The notes under the pieces: generated by a model | Databases searched by the model: none | The model's input: only the letters and a program-made list of their open reading frames with translations | Told to the model about the DNA's origin: nothing | Program-made: the position numbers and the translations under genes | Assembly (NCBI GenBank): GCA_015231885.1 | Contig: JADGAT010000024.1 | Span: forward strand, 1 to 56,013 | Direction: 5' to 3' | Length of the DNA: 56,013 nucleotides | DNA from: SAR324 cluster bacterium | GTDB lineage: Bacteria; SAR324; NAC60-12 | Part shown: piece after piece, positions 35,287 to 43,109 of the stretch | Layout: every line of letters starts with the position of its first letter | How positions within the stretch are numbered: the first letter of the stretch is position 1

Positions 35287-35820
35287 ATGCGCTGGCAGTT
35301 TATAGATCAAATTACAGAAACCGATGAGCATAGTCATATCAAAGGAAAAAAACGATTCCCTTTAAACGAAGAATGGCATCAGGATCATTTTCCGGAAAGC
35401 CCGATTATTCCAGGTGTACTGCAAATAGAAGTAGTCGCAAATTTAGCAGGAAAATTGATTTTATTGCGGACATTGAAAGAATCCATGGAGTGGGTTGCTC
35501 CTATTCTTTTAAAAACGGGAGAATGTCGCTTCAAAGAAATTATTCGTCCTGGAGAATTGATTGATGTGGATGTGACGATTGAAAAGTACAATCGCAGAAT
35601 TGTATACTCTAGTGGAGCCTTGTATGTTGATGGACAGGAAAGGGCTACCATTTCTGTTGCTTCGGCACGTGTCCCTGTTCCAACAATCGGAGATCCCGCG
35701 ATTCTCGTTCCTTGGAAAGTCGAAGAAATATTAGAGATTTTTCCGGGAATCAGTCAGGACATGCAGGAACGTTTTGAACAGACCCTGGATCGTATAAAAA
35801 GTGAGCCTGCTCTAACGTAA
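35287..35820 (+). CDS. FabZ-like hotdog protein (3-hydroxyacyl-ACP dehydratase family)
   Basis: A 177-aa protein with the FabZ active-site pattern QDHFPESPIIPGVLQIEVVA (residues about 32-51), including the catalytic His in DHFP. The expected acidic partner lies in the long hotdog helix. FabZ usually has HFPGRPVMPG, so this is a divergent member. The C-terminal 40 residues (VPWKVEEILEIFPG onward) extend beyond the usual FabZ. Divergent FabZ-like proteins often act on unusual acyl-ACP in lipid or polyketide pathways. It lies 95 bases downstream of algH, beyond a small hairpin; no other fatty acid gene is near. Confidence 0.78.
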   Translation: MRWQFIDQITETDEHSHIKGKKRFPLNEEWHQDHFPESPIIPGVLQIEVVANLAGKLILLRTLKESMEWVAPILLKTGECRFKEIIRPGELIDVDVTIEKYNRRIVYSSGALYVDGQERATISVASARVPVPTIGDPAILVPWKVEEILEIFPGISQDMQERFEQTLDRIKSEPALT

Positions 35821-35858
35821 TCGTACTCGATGTGATATTGGGCAGATAGGATTGGACA

Positions 35859-37169
35859 TTACAAGAGAGGCTTTCCATACACAATCGAGTGGTGTGAATC
35901 ATAGTTTTCCATTTTATTTTTAGGAAGCTGATCAGGCAGGCATTCTTTGAATCCACTGCTTTTGAAAATATGAGAGGCTTTGGTTGTCAGGGCAAATACG
36001 AATGTACAGTGCTTTTGTGAAGCATGCTCTTGAGCTGCTGCAATGAGCTGCTTGCCAATTCCACGGTTACGGTATTCTTCTTTAACAGCAAAACTACCAA
36101 TTTCTGCTGTGTTACTGTCCTTGAATAGTATCAGTTCACAACATCCTGCTACCTCTTCATCGATACAGAAAACAAGAAAATTTTCTATGTGTTGCTCCAA
36201 ATAAGCATGGCTCTTGTGAACCAGCACCAGATCCTTGATGGGTTTTTCCAATATTGGAATGATTCGGTGGACATCATTCAGTTCTGCAAATCGCACACAC
36301 TCATACACACTATTGGTAACCATATTCCCAGTTCCGGCTGATGTGAGAATTTCTCCTAAAAGGGCTCCATCAATGTTGCTGTTCAGCCAGTGACAGCGTT
36401 CCACTCCATGCTCACAGGCTTCAATCAGGGCATGTGCCTGCAGTTGGCTTGACATGGTTAAATCAGTGGAGTTTTGCAGCCATTCCTTCATATTCTGTGT
36501 TGTTGTCTCACGCAGGCTCGATGTTTCGATGATTTGAGGATCTGCTGAATGAAGAATGATCAATTTGCGTGCACGTAAACGGACTGCTACTTCCAGAGCA
36601 ACCTGGTTTGGCTCTAGGATCCACAATCGGCCTTTTTTACCAATAGCAAAAGGAGGAATGATGGGAAGGTAATGATTCGTGAATGCATTTTGAAGGGCAC
36701 CCGTGTTGATATCATGGACATCCCCTGTAAAGTGAGGCTCTGTCTGGATGCCAAACGAGTGTTTTTGGGCTTGTACAAAATGACTGGAAAATGGAAAAAT
36801 ACCACGACCGTATCTGCTTAATCTGGTAATCAATTCCCAGTTTGTGGTGGCAATGGCTTGTTTTACCACGGGCATCAACGGGGCTGTTACCACCAAATGG
36901 CCCTGTTCTTCGACAGCCGTATGCCCATGAAATTGAAGTGCCTCCTGAATTTGTGGTCGAGCTCCGTGTACGATAATAATTTTTATACCAACGCGATAAA
37001 GTAAAATGAGATCATCTAAAATACTAGGCAAATTCTGTTGTTGCAGAGTATTTCCACTAATTTTGATAATAAATGTCTTCTGATAAAATTCTTCTAAATA
37101 GGGTAATGCGTCCCGAAGGCCTCGAGTGAATTCAGAAACATCAGAAGAATAGGTGCTGGATGGTGACAT
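35859..37169 (-). CDS. argA: N-acetylglutamate synthase (ArgA, kinase-like plus GNAT)
   Basis: Starting at the ATG at 37169 the protein has 436 aa, the classical ArgA length (about 443). The N-terminal amino-acid-kinase-like domain has TFIIKISGNTL and VHGARPQI. The C-terminal GNAT domain carries YRNRGIGKQLIAAAQEHA and ends with the family-specific ALTTKASHIFKSSGF. It makes N-acetylglutamate from acetyl-CoA and glutamate, the first step of arginine synthesis, and is expected to be inhibited by arginine. An upstream start would overlap the divergent glycosyltransferase gene, whose ATG is only 33 bases away, so the two genes share a short promoter region. Confidence 0.9.
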   Translation of the reverse strand: MSPSSTYSSDVSEFTRGLRDALPYLEEFYQKTFIIKISGNTLQQQNLPSILDDLILLYRVGIKIIIVHGARPQIQEALQFHGHTAVEEQGHLVVTAPLMPVVKQAIATTNWELITRLSRYGRGIFPFSSHFVQAQKHSFGIQTEPHFTGDVHDINTGALQNAFTNHYLPIIPPFAIGKKGRLWILEPNQVALEVAVRLRARKLIILHSADPQIIETSSLRETTTQNMKEWLQNSTDLTMSSQLQAHALIEACEHGVERCHWLNSNIDGALLGEILTSAGTGNMVTNSVYECVRFAELNDVHRIIPILEKPIKDLVLVHKSHAYLEQHIENFLVFCIDEEVAGCCELILFKDSNTAEIGSFAVKEEYRNRGIGKQLIAAAQEHASQKHCTFVFALTTKASHIFKSSGFKECLPDQLPKNKMENYDSHHSIVYGKPLL

Positions 37170-37201
37170 GTTTAAAACAGTTATTGAGGGGTGGTGAGTA
37201 A

Positions 37202-39424
37202 ATGAGTATACAAATTTCCGTTGTGATTCCAACCTATAATAGTAAAGACTTGTTGCATCAATGTTTGCTTGCTTTGGAAAGACAAACGATTCCCTTGTCT
37301 GCCTTTGAAGTCATTGCCGTCGATGATGGCTCCAACGATGGAACCATGGAGATGTTGACAAATTTTCAAAACAAGTCTCCCTTGAAGTTAAAAAGCCTGT
37401 ATATCCCTAATTCCGGGCCGGCAACGGCCAGAAATATTGGTGTCCAGCAAGCTGAGAGCGATTGGATCGCCTTTTTGGATGCAGATGTTGTTGCACATGG
37501 TCAATGGCTTGAGCGTGCATTAGAATTGATTCAAAAATACCCTCATGTTGCTGGCTTTGAAGGGCGTACTATTGTAAGCGACCGACATAAGCTTACTCCA
37601 TTTACTCACCAGACTGAAAATTTTTATGGAGGTCGCTATCCTACCTGCAATATGATTATACGCAAAGATTTTTGCAGTTTCTATACAAAATATCGTATTC
37701 CTTTTCGAGAAGACACGGATCTGGCTTTTTGTATCATGGAAGCAGGCTACACCATCCGCTTTGATGACAAATTGCAAGTTTTTCATCCTCCATTGTCTCC
37801 TACTTATTTGCGCCCAATCAAACTGGCACTCCGGTATTACTATGATGGTTTGCTGCAGCGGCGTTTTCCTCACCGCTACAAAGAAAACCTGGATGCCCAT
37901 GTGTTTTGGGGGATGCCGATTTCTCATATGAAAAAGAAAATTTATGGTGTTTTTTTATTAGGACAAATTTTCTTTCTAGGCTCTCTCTTATTTCTGCCGA
38001 CACCTTCCCATGGGTTCACACTCATGGGATTTCTGTTTTTGCTCAGTTATGCCATTTGCTGTTGGATGAGCATCCGTACAACGCTTCCGGAGTCGCGTAC
38101 TCGCAATGATTTAATTATTCTATTGCTGGTCAATTTTTTGGTACCCTGGGTGATTTATTTCCAACTGTTAAAGGGATATATTCATTTTCGCCATGAAAAA
38201 GAATTCGATGCCCAACAATGGCTGAGAGGTTTAGGATTGCCTTCTCCCAAAAAGAAGTATGACATTGTACTTATCTCAACAGCAGATTGGGACTATCCTT
38301 TTTGGACGAATAAACAGCATATTTCTTCCCGACTGGCAGAGCATGGACATCGTATCTTGTATGTGGAATCATTGGGTTTGCGGCAATTGACGGCATCCTA
38401 TCGAGATCTGGAGCGCGTCTTCCAACGTACCAAACGTTCCCTCCTTCTGGTAAGAAATTTAAAACCAAATATATGGGTCTGGTCGCCAATGGTTTTGCCC
38501 TTTCATCGTTTCTCGGTGGTGCGTCAGTTGAACTGGATGATTTTGAGTGCTTTCATTCGATTCTTTTGCAGGAAATTACAGTTCAAGTCTCCTATTTTAT
38601 GGACTTACAATCCAACGGTATCAGCTTTGACCGAGCGAATTAATTTTTCAAAGCAGATTTACCATTGTGTTGATGAGCTTAGGGAAGCTCCTGGGATGCC
38701 AGTGGAATTGCTGGAAAGTCATGAAAAAAACTTTTGTGAAAAATCGGATCTCATCTTTACTACTTCCCAAAATTTGTATTTGCGCCGCAAACAATGGAAT
38801 CCGAATACCTACTATTTACCCAACCCGTGCGATTTTGACCATTTCAACCAAACTACCCGTGAGATTGCTATTGCCCCGGCTCTTGAGAATATTCCAATGC
38901 CTCGGCTGGGATTTGTTGGCGCATTGAGTCACTATAAAGTGAGTACCGACCTTTTGAAAAAAATTGCAGAACGCCATCCCGAATGGCAGTTGGTCCTATT
39001 GGGACAAATCGGAGAAGGTGAGCCTGGTGCTAGCTTTGATGAAATCATTTCTCTGGAAAATGTTCACTTTTTAGGCCCGCAACCTTATAAAGAATTGCCT
39101 CATTATTTGAAAGGCTGCCAAGTGGCGATGCTTCCCTGTCCCATCAATGGATACACTCAAAGTATGTTTCCTTTGAAATTTTTTGAGTACATGGCAGCCG
39201 GTTTACCGGTTGTGACAACAGCTTTGTCTGCATTAGAAGACTATAAGCATATCTGTTATTGGTGTTCGACCGATGATGAGTTTATCCAGTCCATTGCTCT
39301 GGCATTAGAGCAAGATGACGACTTGTTGCAACGGATTGATAAGGGAATTGAACTGGCAAGAAAAAATACCTGGGAAACACGTGTTGAATCGATGCTGACT
39401 ATTTTAGATGAACTCCACTCCTGA
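37202..39424 (+). CDS. Bifunctional glycosyltransferase fusion: GT2 + membrane helices + GT-B
   Basis: A 740-aa protein with three parts. Residues about 3-230 are a GT2 domain: VVIPTYNS, VDDGSNDGT, and the metal-binding DxD as FLDADVV, followed by EDTDLAF. Residues about 245-325 hold three membrane helices. Residues about 350-740 are a GT-B (group 1-like) domain with LGFVGALSHYKV, LGPQPYKELP and the donor-binding FEYMAAGLPVV. The middle part also has the AdoMet-free DIVLISTADWD start typical of such GT-B domains. Two sugar transfers in one chain suggest stepwise assembly of a short glycan at the inner membrane; products are unknown. Confidence 0.87.
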   Translation: MSIQISVVIPTYNSKDLLHQCLLALERQTIPLSAFEVIAVDDGSNDGTMEMLTNFQNKSPLKLKSLYIPNSGPATARNIGVQQAESDWIAFLDADVVAHGQWLERALELIQKYPHVAGFEGRTIVSDRHKLTPFTHQTENFYGGRYPTCNMIIRKDFCSFYTKYRIPFREDTDLAFCIMEAGYTIRFDDKLQVFHPPLSPTYLRPIKLALRYYYDGLLQRRFPHRYKENLDAHVFWGMPISHMKKKIYGVFLLGQIFFLGSLLFLPTPSHGFTLMGFLFLLSYAICCWMSIRTTLPESRTRNDLIILLLVNFLVPWVIYFQLLKGYIHFRHEKEFDAQQWLRGLGLPSPKKKYDIVLISTADWDYPFWTNKQHISSRLAEHGHRILYVESLGLRQLTASYRDLERVFQRTKRSLLLVRNLKPNIWVWSPMVLPFHRFSVVRQLNWMILSAFIRFFCRKLQFKSPILWTYNPTVSALTERINFSKQIYHCVDELREAPGMPVELLESHEKNFCEKSDLIFTTSQNLYLRRKQWNPNTYYLPNPCDFDHFNQTTREIAIAPALENIPMPRLGFVGALSHYKVSTDLLKKIAERHPEWQLVLLGQIGEGEPGASFDEIISLENVHFLGPQPYKELPHYLKGCQVAMLPCPINGYTQSMFPLKFFEYMAAGLPVVTTALSALEDYKHICYWCSTDDEFIQSIALALEQDDDLLQRIDKGIELARKNTWETRVESMLTILDELHS

Positions 39425-39552
39425 GGCCGCCGACTCATCTCTACCCCCCACTGATGGAGTCGATCGTACCTGGAATTTATAAGAATTCTTGATTTGAAAA
39501 AGACAAACAAACCATGTATCCTTACAAGATTATCATTTGACTTTTTCCTTTG

Positions 39553-40449
39553 ATGGAAGAAGATAATTATTTTTTGAAAATCGCAATGCTCTCTAAGTTC
39601 ACAAGCTATAAAATTTCACAAAAATCAATCGCCCGATTTAGGAAAAAGGGATTCAGCGAATCAGCGCTCGACAGTCTTAGCACTCTGGAAGAAAAATTTT
39701 TTCCTTCATCAGAAATCTTCATTACCCAATTAAAAAACCTCCCCAATAATGCGGAAATCCTGGAGCAGGAGCGGGTTATTTTAAAATCGGCTCGCGGCTA
39801 TTTTCGCATGGATCGTTTGATTACTCACAAAACAACTCGTGAGTGGGTAGAAGCGTTGATTTTTGCTTTGGTGGTTGCCATGGTTGTGAGAACATTCTTG
39901 TTTGCTCCGTTTCGTATTCCTTCGGGTTCCATGAAAAATACGATCCAGATAGGCGACCAGATTTTTGCCAAAATGTATGCCTATGGTATTCCTCTCCCTT
40001 TTACGGATATCAAGTTTTTTTCCCAACCCATTCAACGGGGAGATATTGTTATTTTTCCGGCACCTCCTGACCCTTCTATCGATTTTATCAAACGTGCAGT
40101 TGCTTTGGCTGGCGATACGGTTGAGCTTAAAAATGATCAGTTGTATCTCAATGGAAAAGAACACGAAGAACCGTATGCTTTTTTTGATCCAGCAAGTCGT
40201 TATATTGCAATTCATACGCCGGATGTCAGCAACTTTGGTCCCATTACAGTTCCCCAGGGGCATATTTTTACGATGGGAGACAATCGGTATAATAGCCATG
40301 ATGGGCGATTTTGGGGGTTTGTAAAAATCGAAAAAGTTAAAGGTAAAGGGGAAATCGTGTATTGGTCTAAAGAGCCCCGTGATGGATTATTAGGAATATT
40401 TGAGTTCGATTCCTATCGTTTTGGGCGGATTTTTCATTTTTTAGAGTGA
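39553..40449 (+). CDS. lepB: Signal peptidase I with long N-terminal extension
   Basis: From the ATG at 39553 the protein has 298 aa. The membrane helix at about 98-118 is followed by box B with the nucleophile Ser126 in PSGSMKNT, the general base Lys180 in FIKRAVALAGD, and box E GDNRYNSHDGRFWG. It cleaves secretory signal peptides at the periplasmic face. About 95 residues precede the single clear helix, and they include a short helix-turn pattern (KSIARFRKKGFSESALDSL). The usual first LepB helix is absent, so the extension is probably cytoplasmic. No good ribosome binding site is seen before the start. The stop codon is 14 bases before the methionine aminopeptidase ATG. Confidence 0.88.
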   Translation: MEEDNYFLKIAMLSKFTSYKISQKSIARFRKKGFSESALDSLSTLEEKFFPSSEIFITQLKNLPNNAEILEQERVILKSARGYFRMDRLITHKTTREWVEALIFALVVAMVVRTFLFAPFRIPSGSMKNTIQIGDQIFAKMYAYGIPLPFTDIKFFSQPIQRGDIVIFPAPPDPSIDFIKRAVALAGDTVELKNDQLYLNGKEHEEPYAFFDPASRYIAIHTPDVSNFGPITVPQGHIFTMGDNRYNSHDGRFWGFVKIEKVKGKGEIVYWSKEPRDGLLGIFEFDSYRFGRIFHFLE

Positions 40450-40463
40450 TCGAAAGGTTGATA

Positions 40464-41324
40464 ATGAAAAATATATCGAGGAATGCTCCATGCCCATGCG
40501 GAAGTGGAAAAAAATATAAAAGATGCCACTTGAAACAGGATCAGCAAAGCCAACGATCTCACACAGGCAGACGCTCCGGGATTATTATCAAATCTAAAGA
40601 ACAGATTGAAGGCATCCGGAAGAGTTGTCAATTGACCCGCCAAATCCTGGATCGGTTGAATGATGTTATTAAACCCGGAATAACAACCGAGCAAATCAAT
40701 GCTTGGGTTCATGAATACACCATTGCCCATGACGCATACCCCGCCCCCTTGAATTATCGCAATTTTCCCAAAAGTGTGTGTACTTCATTAAATGATGTGA
40801 TTTGCCATGGCATTCCCGATGACACGGTGCTCAAAAATGGCGATATCTTGAATGTGGATGTGACTTGTATTCTCGATGGATTTTATGGGGATGCGAATCG
40901 GATGTATTTGATTGGAGATGTCTCAGAGGAAGCAAAGAAACTCAGCCGTATTTCCAGGGAATGCATGGAATTAGGAATCCAGCAGGTGAAGCCGTTCAAT
41001 ACCATTGGGGACATCGGTTTTGTGATTCAGAAGCATGCTGAGCGTCATGGTTTTTCGGTTGTTCGTGATTTTTGTGGTCATGGCGTTGGAATTGAATTTC
41101 ATGAAGACCCACAGGTTCCTCATTATGGTGATCCAAAGACGGGTCCCGTCTTGATGCCTAATATGGTGTTTACCATTGAACCCATGATCAATGCAGGCCG
41201 CTATGAAAGCCGGATCATGGCCGATCGCTGGACGGCAAAAACAGTAGATGGTTCTTTATCAGCACAATGGGAGCATACGGTGTGTGTTACCGAAAGCGGT
41301 GTTGACGTTTTGAGTAAATCATAA
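40464..41324 (+). CDS. map: Type I methionine aminopeptidase with N-terminal SEC-C zinc motif
   Basis: The start is the ATG at 40464, preceded by GAAAGG at 7 bases; an earlier GTG overlaps the lepB stop codon. The 286-aa protein begins with a SEC-C-type motif (NAPCPCGSGKKYKRCH, residues 7-22). Peptidase metal ligands Asp132, Asp143, His206, Glu239 and Glu270 are in place (VDVT, GDAN, CGHGVG, FTIEP, WEHT), and His115 corresponds to the substrate-binding His. It removes the initiator methionine from nascent proteins; the zinc motif probably helps ribosome docking. It is likely co-transcribed with lepB and yjbQ. Confidence 0.95.
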   Translation: MKNISRNAPCPCGSGKKYKRCHLKQDQQSQRSHTGRRSGIIIKSKEQIEGIRKSCQLTRQILDRLNDVIKPGITTEQINAWVHEYTIAHDAYPAPLNYRNFPKSVCTSLNDVICHGIPDDTVLKNGDILNVDVTCILDGFYGDANRMYLIGDVSEEAKKLSRISRECMELGIQQVKPFNTIGDIGFVIQKHAERHGFSVVRDFCGHGVGIEFHEDPQVPHYGDPKTGPVLMPNMVFTIEPMINAGRYESRIMADRWTAKTVDGSLSAQWEHTVCVTESGVDVLSKS

Positions 41325-41350
41325 CAACTGCAAATTCGCATCTTATTCCA

Positions 41351-41785
41351 ATGAATAACAGCACCCAGTATCAAGAAATCTTAAAAATTGCGACACAAGG
41401 CAAACGATTTCATAATATCAGCAGACAAATCGAGCAGGTGGTGGAAAGCTCAGGAATTCAAACCGGAATGTGCTACCTTTTTTTGCGTCATACCTCTGCC
41501 AGCCTGGTGATTCAAGAAAATGCAGATCCGGATGTTTTGGTCGATTTGGAACGATTTATGGGTAAAATTGTGCCAGAAGGACACCAGCATTATCGGCATG
41601 CGACAGAAGGCCTTGATGACATGCCGGCTCATATTCGTACCGCACTGACTCATACTTCAGAACAAATTCCAGTGGGACAAGGGAGCCTTCTGTTGGGGAC
41701 GTGGCAAGGGGTCTATCTATGGGAACACCGCTCTCATGGAAGTAACCGGCAGCTGGTTGTTCATGTGGTGGGCGATTCTCGTTAG
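41351..41785 (+). CDS. yjbQ: YjbQ / UPF0047 family protein (secondary thiamine-phosphate synthase-like)
   Basis: A 144-aa protein with the YjbQ landmarks: CYLFLRHTSASLVIQENADPDV, YRHATEGLDDMPAHI and GTWQGVYLWEHR. YjbQ from Escherichia coli can replace thiamine phosphate synthase, but the physiological role is open. The C-terminus VVGDSR ends at a TAG that is already part of the family 2 repeat; most relatives end in a slightly different tail. The gene is 26 bases behind map. Confidence 0.9.
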   Translation: MNNSTQYQEILKIATQGKRFHNISRQIEQVVESSGIQTGMCYLFLRHTSASLVIQENADPDVLVDLERFMGKIVPEGHQHYRHATEGLDDMPAHIRTALTHTSEQIPVGQGSLLLGTWQGVYLWEHRSHGSNRQLVVHVVGDSR

Positions 41786-41947
41786 GGTTCGTGCAGAAAT
41801 AATGTTGACAAAGATGAGGAAGTATTTTTTCTTGGCTACAAGGCGTCTTCAATTGTGCATACTGTAAGTATGTGCCTTTGAAGACAACACCGTAGACGAG
41901 GAAAAAGACAAGTCATCTGTAAAGGTTATTTATGTACGAGTCCTTAG
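41783..41947 (+). mobile_element. Palindromic repeat family 2, copy A (MITE-like), ends overlap two stop codons
   Basis: About 165 bp from TTAGGGTTCGTGCAGAAATAA to GTTATTTATGTACGAGTCCTTAG. The two ends are imperfect inverted repeats (16 of 21 positions by my alignment). Inside is a hairpin, GTCTTCAATTGTGCATACT and AGTATGTGCCTTTGAAGAC around GTA. The left TAG is the stop of yjbQ and the right TTA is the stop of hemJ on the other strand. A second copy is at 49940-50104. Confidence 0.85.
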
Positions 41948-42498
41948 TCGTTGTCGTTTTTTTCTATTGTATGGGCACTTCTCTTCCTAACCTTTGCATA
42001 AAACTGGACGGTTGCTCCAATGACAACGATAAGAGCAGCCAGGGCTGTTAAAAAGATAGGCCACGATAGCTGGCTTTTGAGCACAACGACAAATACAATG
42101 GAAATGAGCAGCAGCGAGGGCATTTCATTGAACATCCTCAATTGTTTACCAGTCCAGGAACATTGATGCTCCACCAGCTGTTGCCGCACATTCCCGCATG
42201 CCCAGTGATATCCCAGTAGAATGAAGACAAGAACCAATTTGATCATGAGCCAGGCGGGCAGTCCAAAGTAATGGATCAGTGCCAATCCCATCGCTAACGT
42301 GATCACCATCCCTGGCCCGGTGATGGCATACCAAAGCCTTTTTTCCATCAGGGCAAATTGGTCCTGCAGAACCTTACACTCAGCCTCAGGGTGTTCTTCT
42401 GCTTCTTTGTGGTAGACAAACAGCCGTCCGATATAAAACAGTCCGCTAAACCAGACAACCACGCCAATGATGTGCAATGCTTTCAGAGTGAGTAGCAT
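41944..42498 (-). CDS. hemJ: HemJ-type protoporphyrinogen IX oxidase
   Basis: A 184-aa membrane protein with four to five helices and the HemJ signature near the N-terminus: KALHIIGVVVWFSGLFYIGRL with the conserved His, then EKRLWYAITGPGMV and LMIKLVLV. HemJ oxidises protoporphyrinogen IX to protoporphyrin IX, the second-last step of haem synthesis. A GAGGGA lies 8 bases before its ATG. The 3' end touches the family 2 repeat. No other haem gene is near. Confidence 0.92.
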   Translation of the reverse strand: MLLTLKALHIIGVVVWFSGLFYIGRLFVYHKEAEEHPEAECKVLQDQFALMEKRLWYAITGPGMVITLAMGLALIHYFGLPAWLMIKLVLVFILLGYHWACGNVRQQLVEHQCSWTGKQLRMFNEMPSLLLISIVFVVVLKSQLSWPIFLTALAALIVVIGATVQFYAKVRKRSAHTIEKNDND

Positions 42499-42511
42499 AA
42501 TTTTATTCCCT

Positions 42512-42646
42512 CTACGAATCCACTGTGATAACGATTATGAAAGTAATTGGTGATCTTTCGTTAATGGCAAAACCGCCTTCTTCCGTGGTTTCCACTTTTT
42601 CAACCTTGACCTCTGCAATTCCTAAAGGTATCTCAAATGTATCCAT
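42512..42646 (-). pseudogene. Short reading frame, possibly the N-terminal stub of an IS transposase
   Basis: A 44-codon frame starting MDTFEIPLGIAEVKVEKVE and ending IVITVDS with a stop. The pattern, a short start followed by VKVEKVE and later ITVDS, resembles the N-terminus of ISL3-like transposases before their zinc finger (I recall ...ITVxSTxEG). After the stop codon the sequence runs directly into the hemJ start region, so at most a stub remains. A weak AGGA lies about 10 bases before the ATG. The IS assignment is from memory of the pattern and is tentative; it could also be an unrelated small protein. Confidence 0.3.
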
Positions 42647-42708
42647 TTTTATGTCCTACTCCGATAAGAAATTCATGTAACTGATTGATTTAACAATAAT
42701 TCAACACC

Positions 42709-42741
42709 ACGGAAAATACAAAAGAACCCTAATTTTTCCGT
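42709..42741 (-). terminator. Hairpin at the end of the chaperone operon
   Basis: ACGGAAAA (42709-42716) and TTTTCCGT (42734-42741) form an 8-bp stem that overlaps the last codons of the zinc-ribbon gene. It could end the operon transcript. No T-run follows, so this is a weak call. Confidence 0.3.
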
Positions 42742-43106
42742 TGAGTCGACAATTTCATTTGTTGTATCAGGTCTGTCAATGTGGAAAGGCATTTTTGCGC
42801 CTCGGTTGAGGATGGGTTCAAGTGGAGCGCAGTTTGCCAGGCGTGAATGGCTTCGTGATAGCGGTGTAAATGAGCTAAGATCTTACCTCTCAGCAGATGA
42901 AACTCTGTCTGAGATTGAAATTGGTCAACGGCTGCGTCCATTGAAGCAGCAGCTTGTTCCCATTGTTGTTTTTTTGCTTGTTCCAAAGCTTGATTGTAGT
43001 AGCAAAACGCATGATGACGGATCTCCAGTAATGGGAGAAGATTCGTCTGACATCGAGAGCAAACAGGGTCGCCTCGAAAGGGAGCTCGGCACACAGGACA
43101 TTTCAT
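42729..43106 (-). CDS. Zinc-ribbon plus TPR protein, last gene of the chaperone operon
   Basis: A 125-aa protein. Residues 3-19 form a zinc ribbon (CPVC, then CSRC), and residues about 28-115 contain about two TPR units (YYNQALEQAKKQQWEQAAA and LRGKILAHLHRYHEAIHAWQTALHLNP). Its start is 3 bases after the DnaK stop codon, so it belongs to that operon and is probably an accessory client- or partner-binding protein. The first operon gene also encodes TPR repeats. No family name is known to me. Confidence 0.75.
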   Translation of the reverse strand: MKCPVCRAPFRGDPVCSRCQTNLLPLLEIRHHAFCYYNQALEQAKKQQWEQAAASMDAAVDQFQSQTEFHLLRGKILAHLHRYHEAIHAWQTALHLNPSSTEAQKCLSTLTDLIQQMKLSTQRKN

Positions 43107-43109
43107 AAG

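Noticed and set aside
41556..41852. Minus-strand frame over the yjbQ end and copy A
   Set aside because: It overlaps a conserved gene and runs into a repeat; no start signal.
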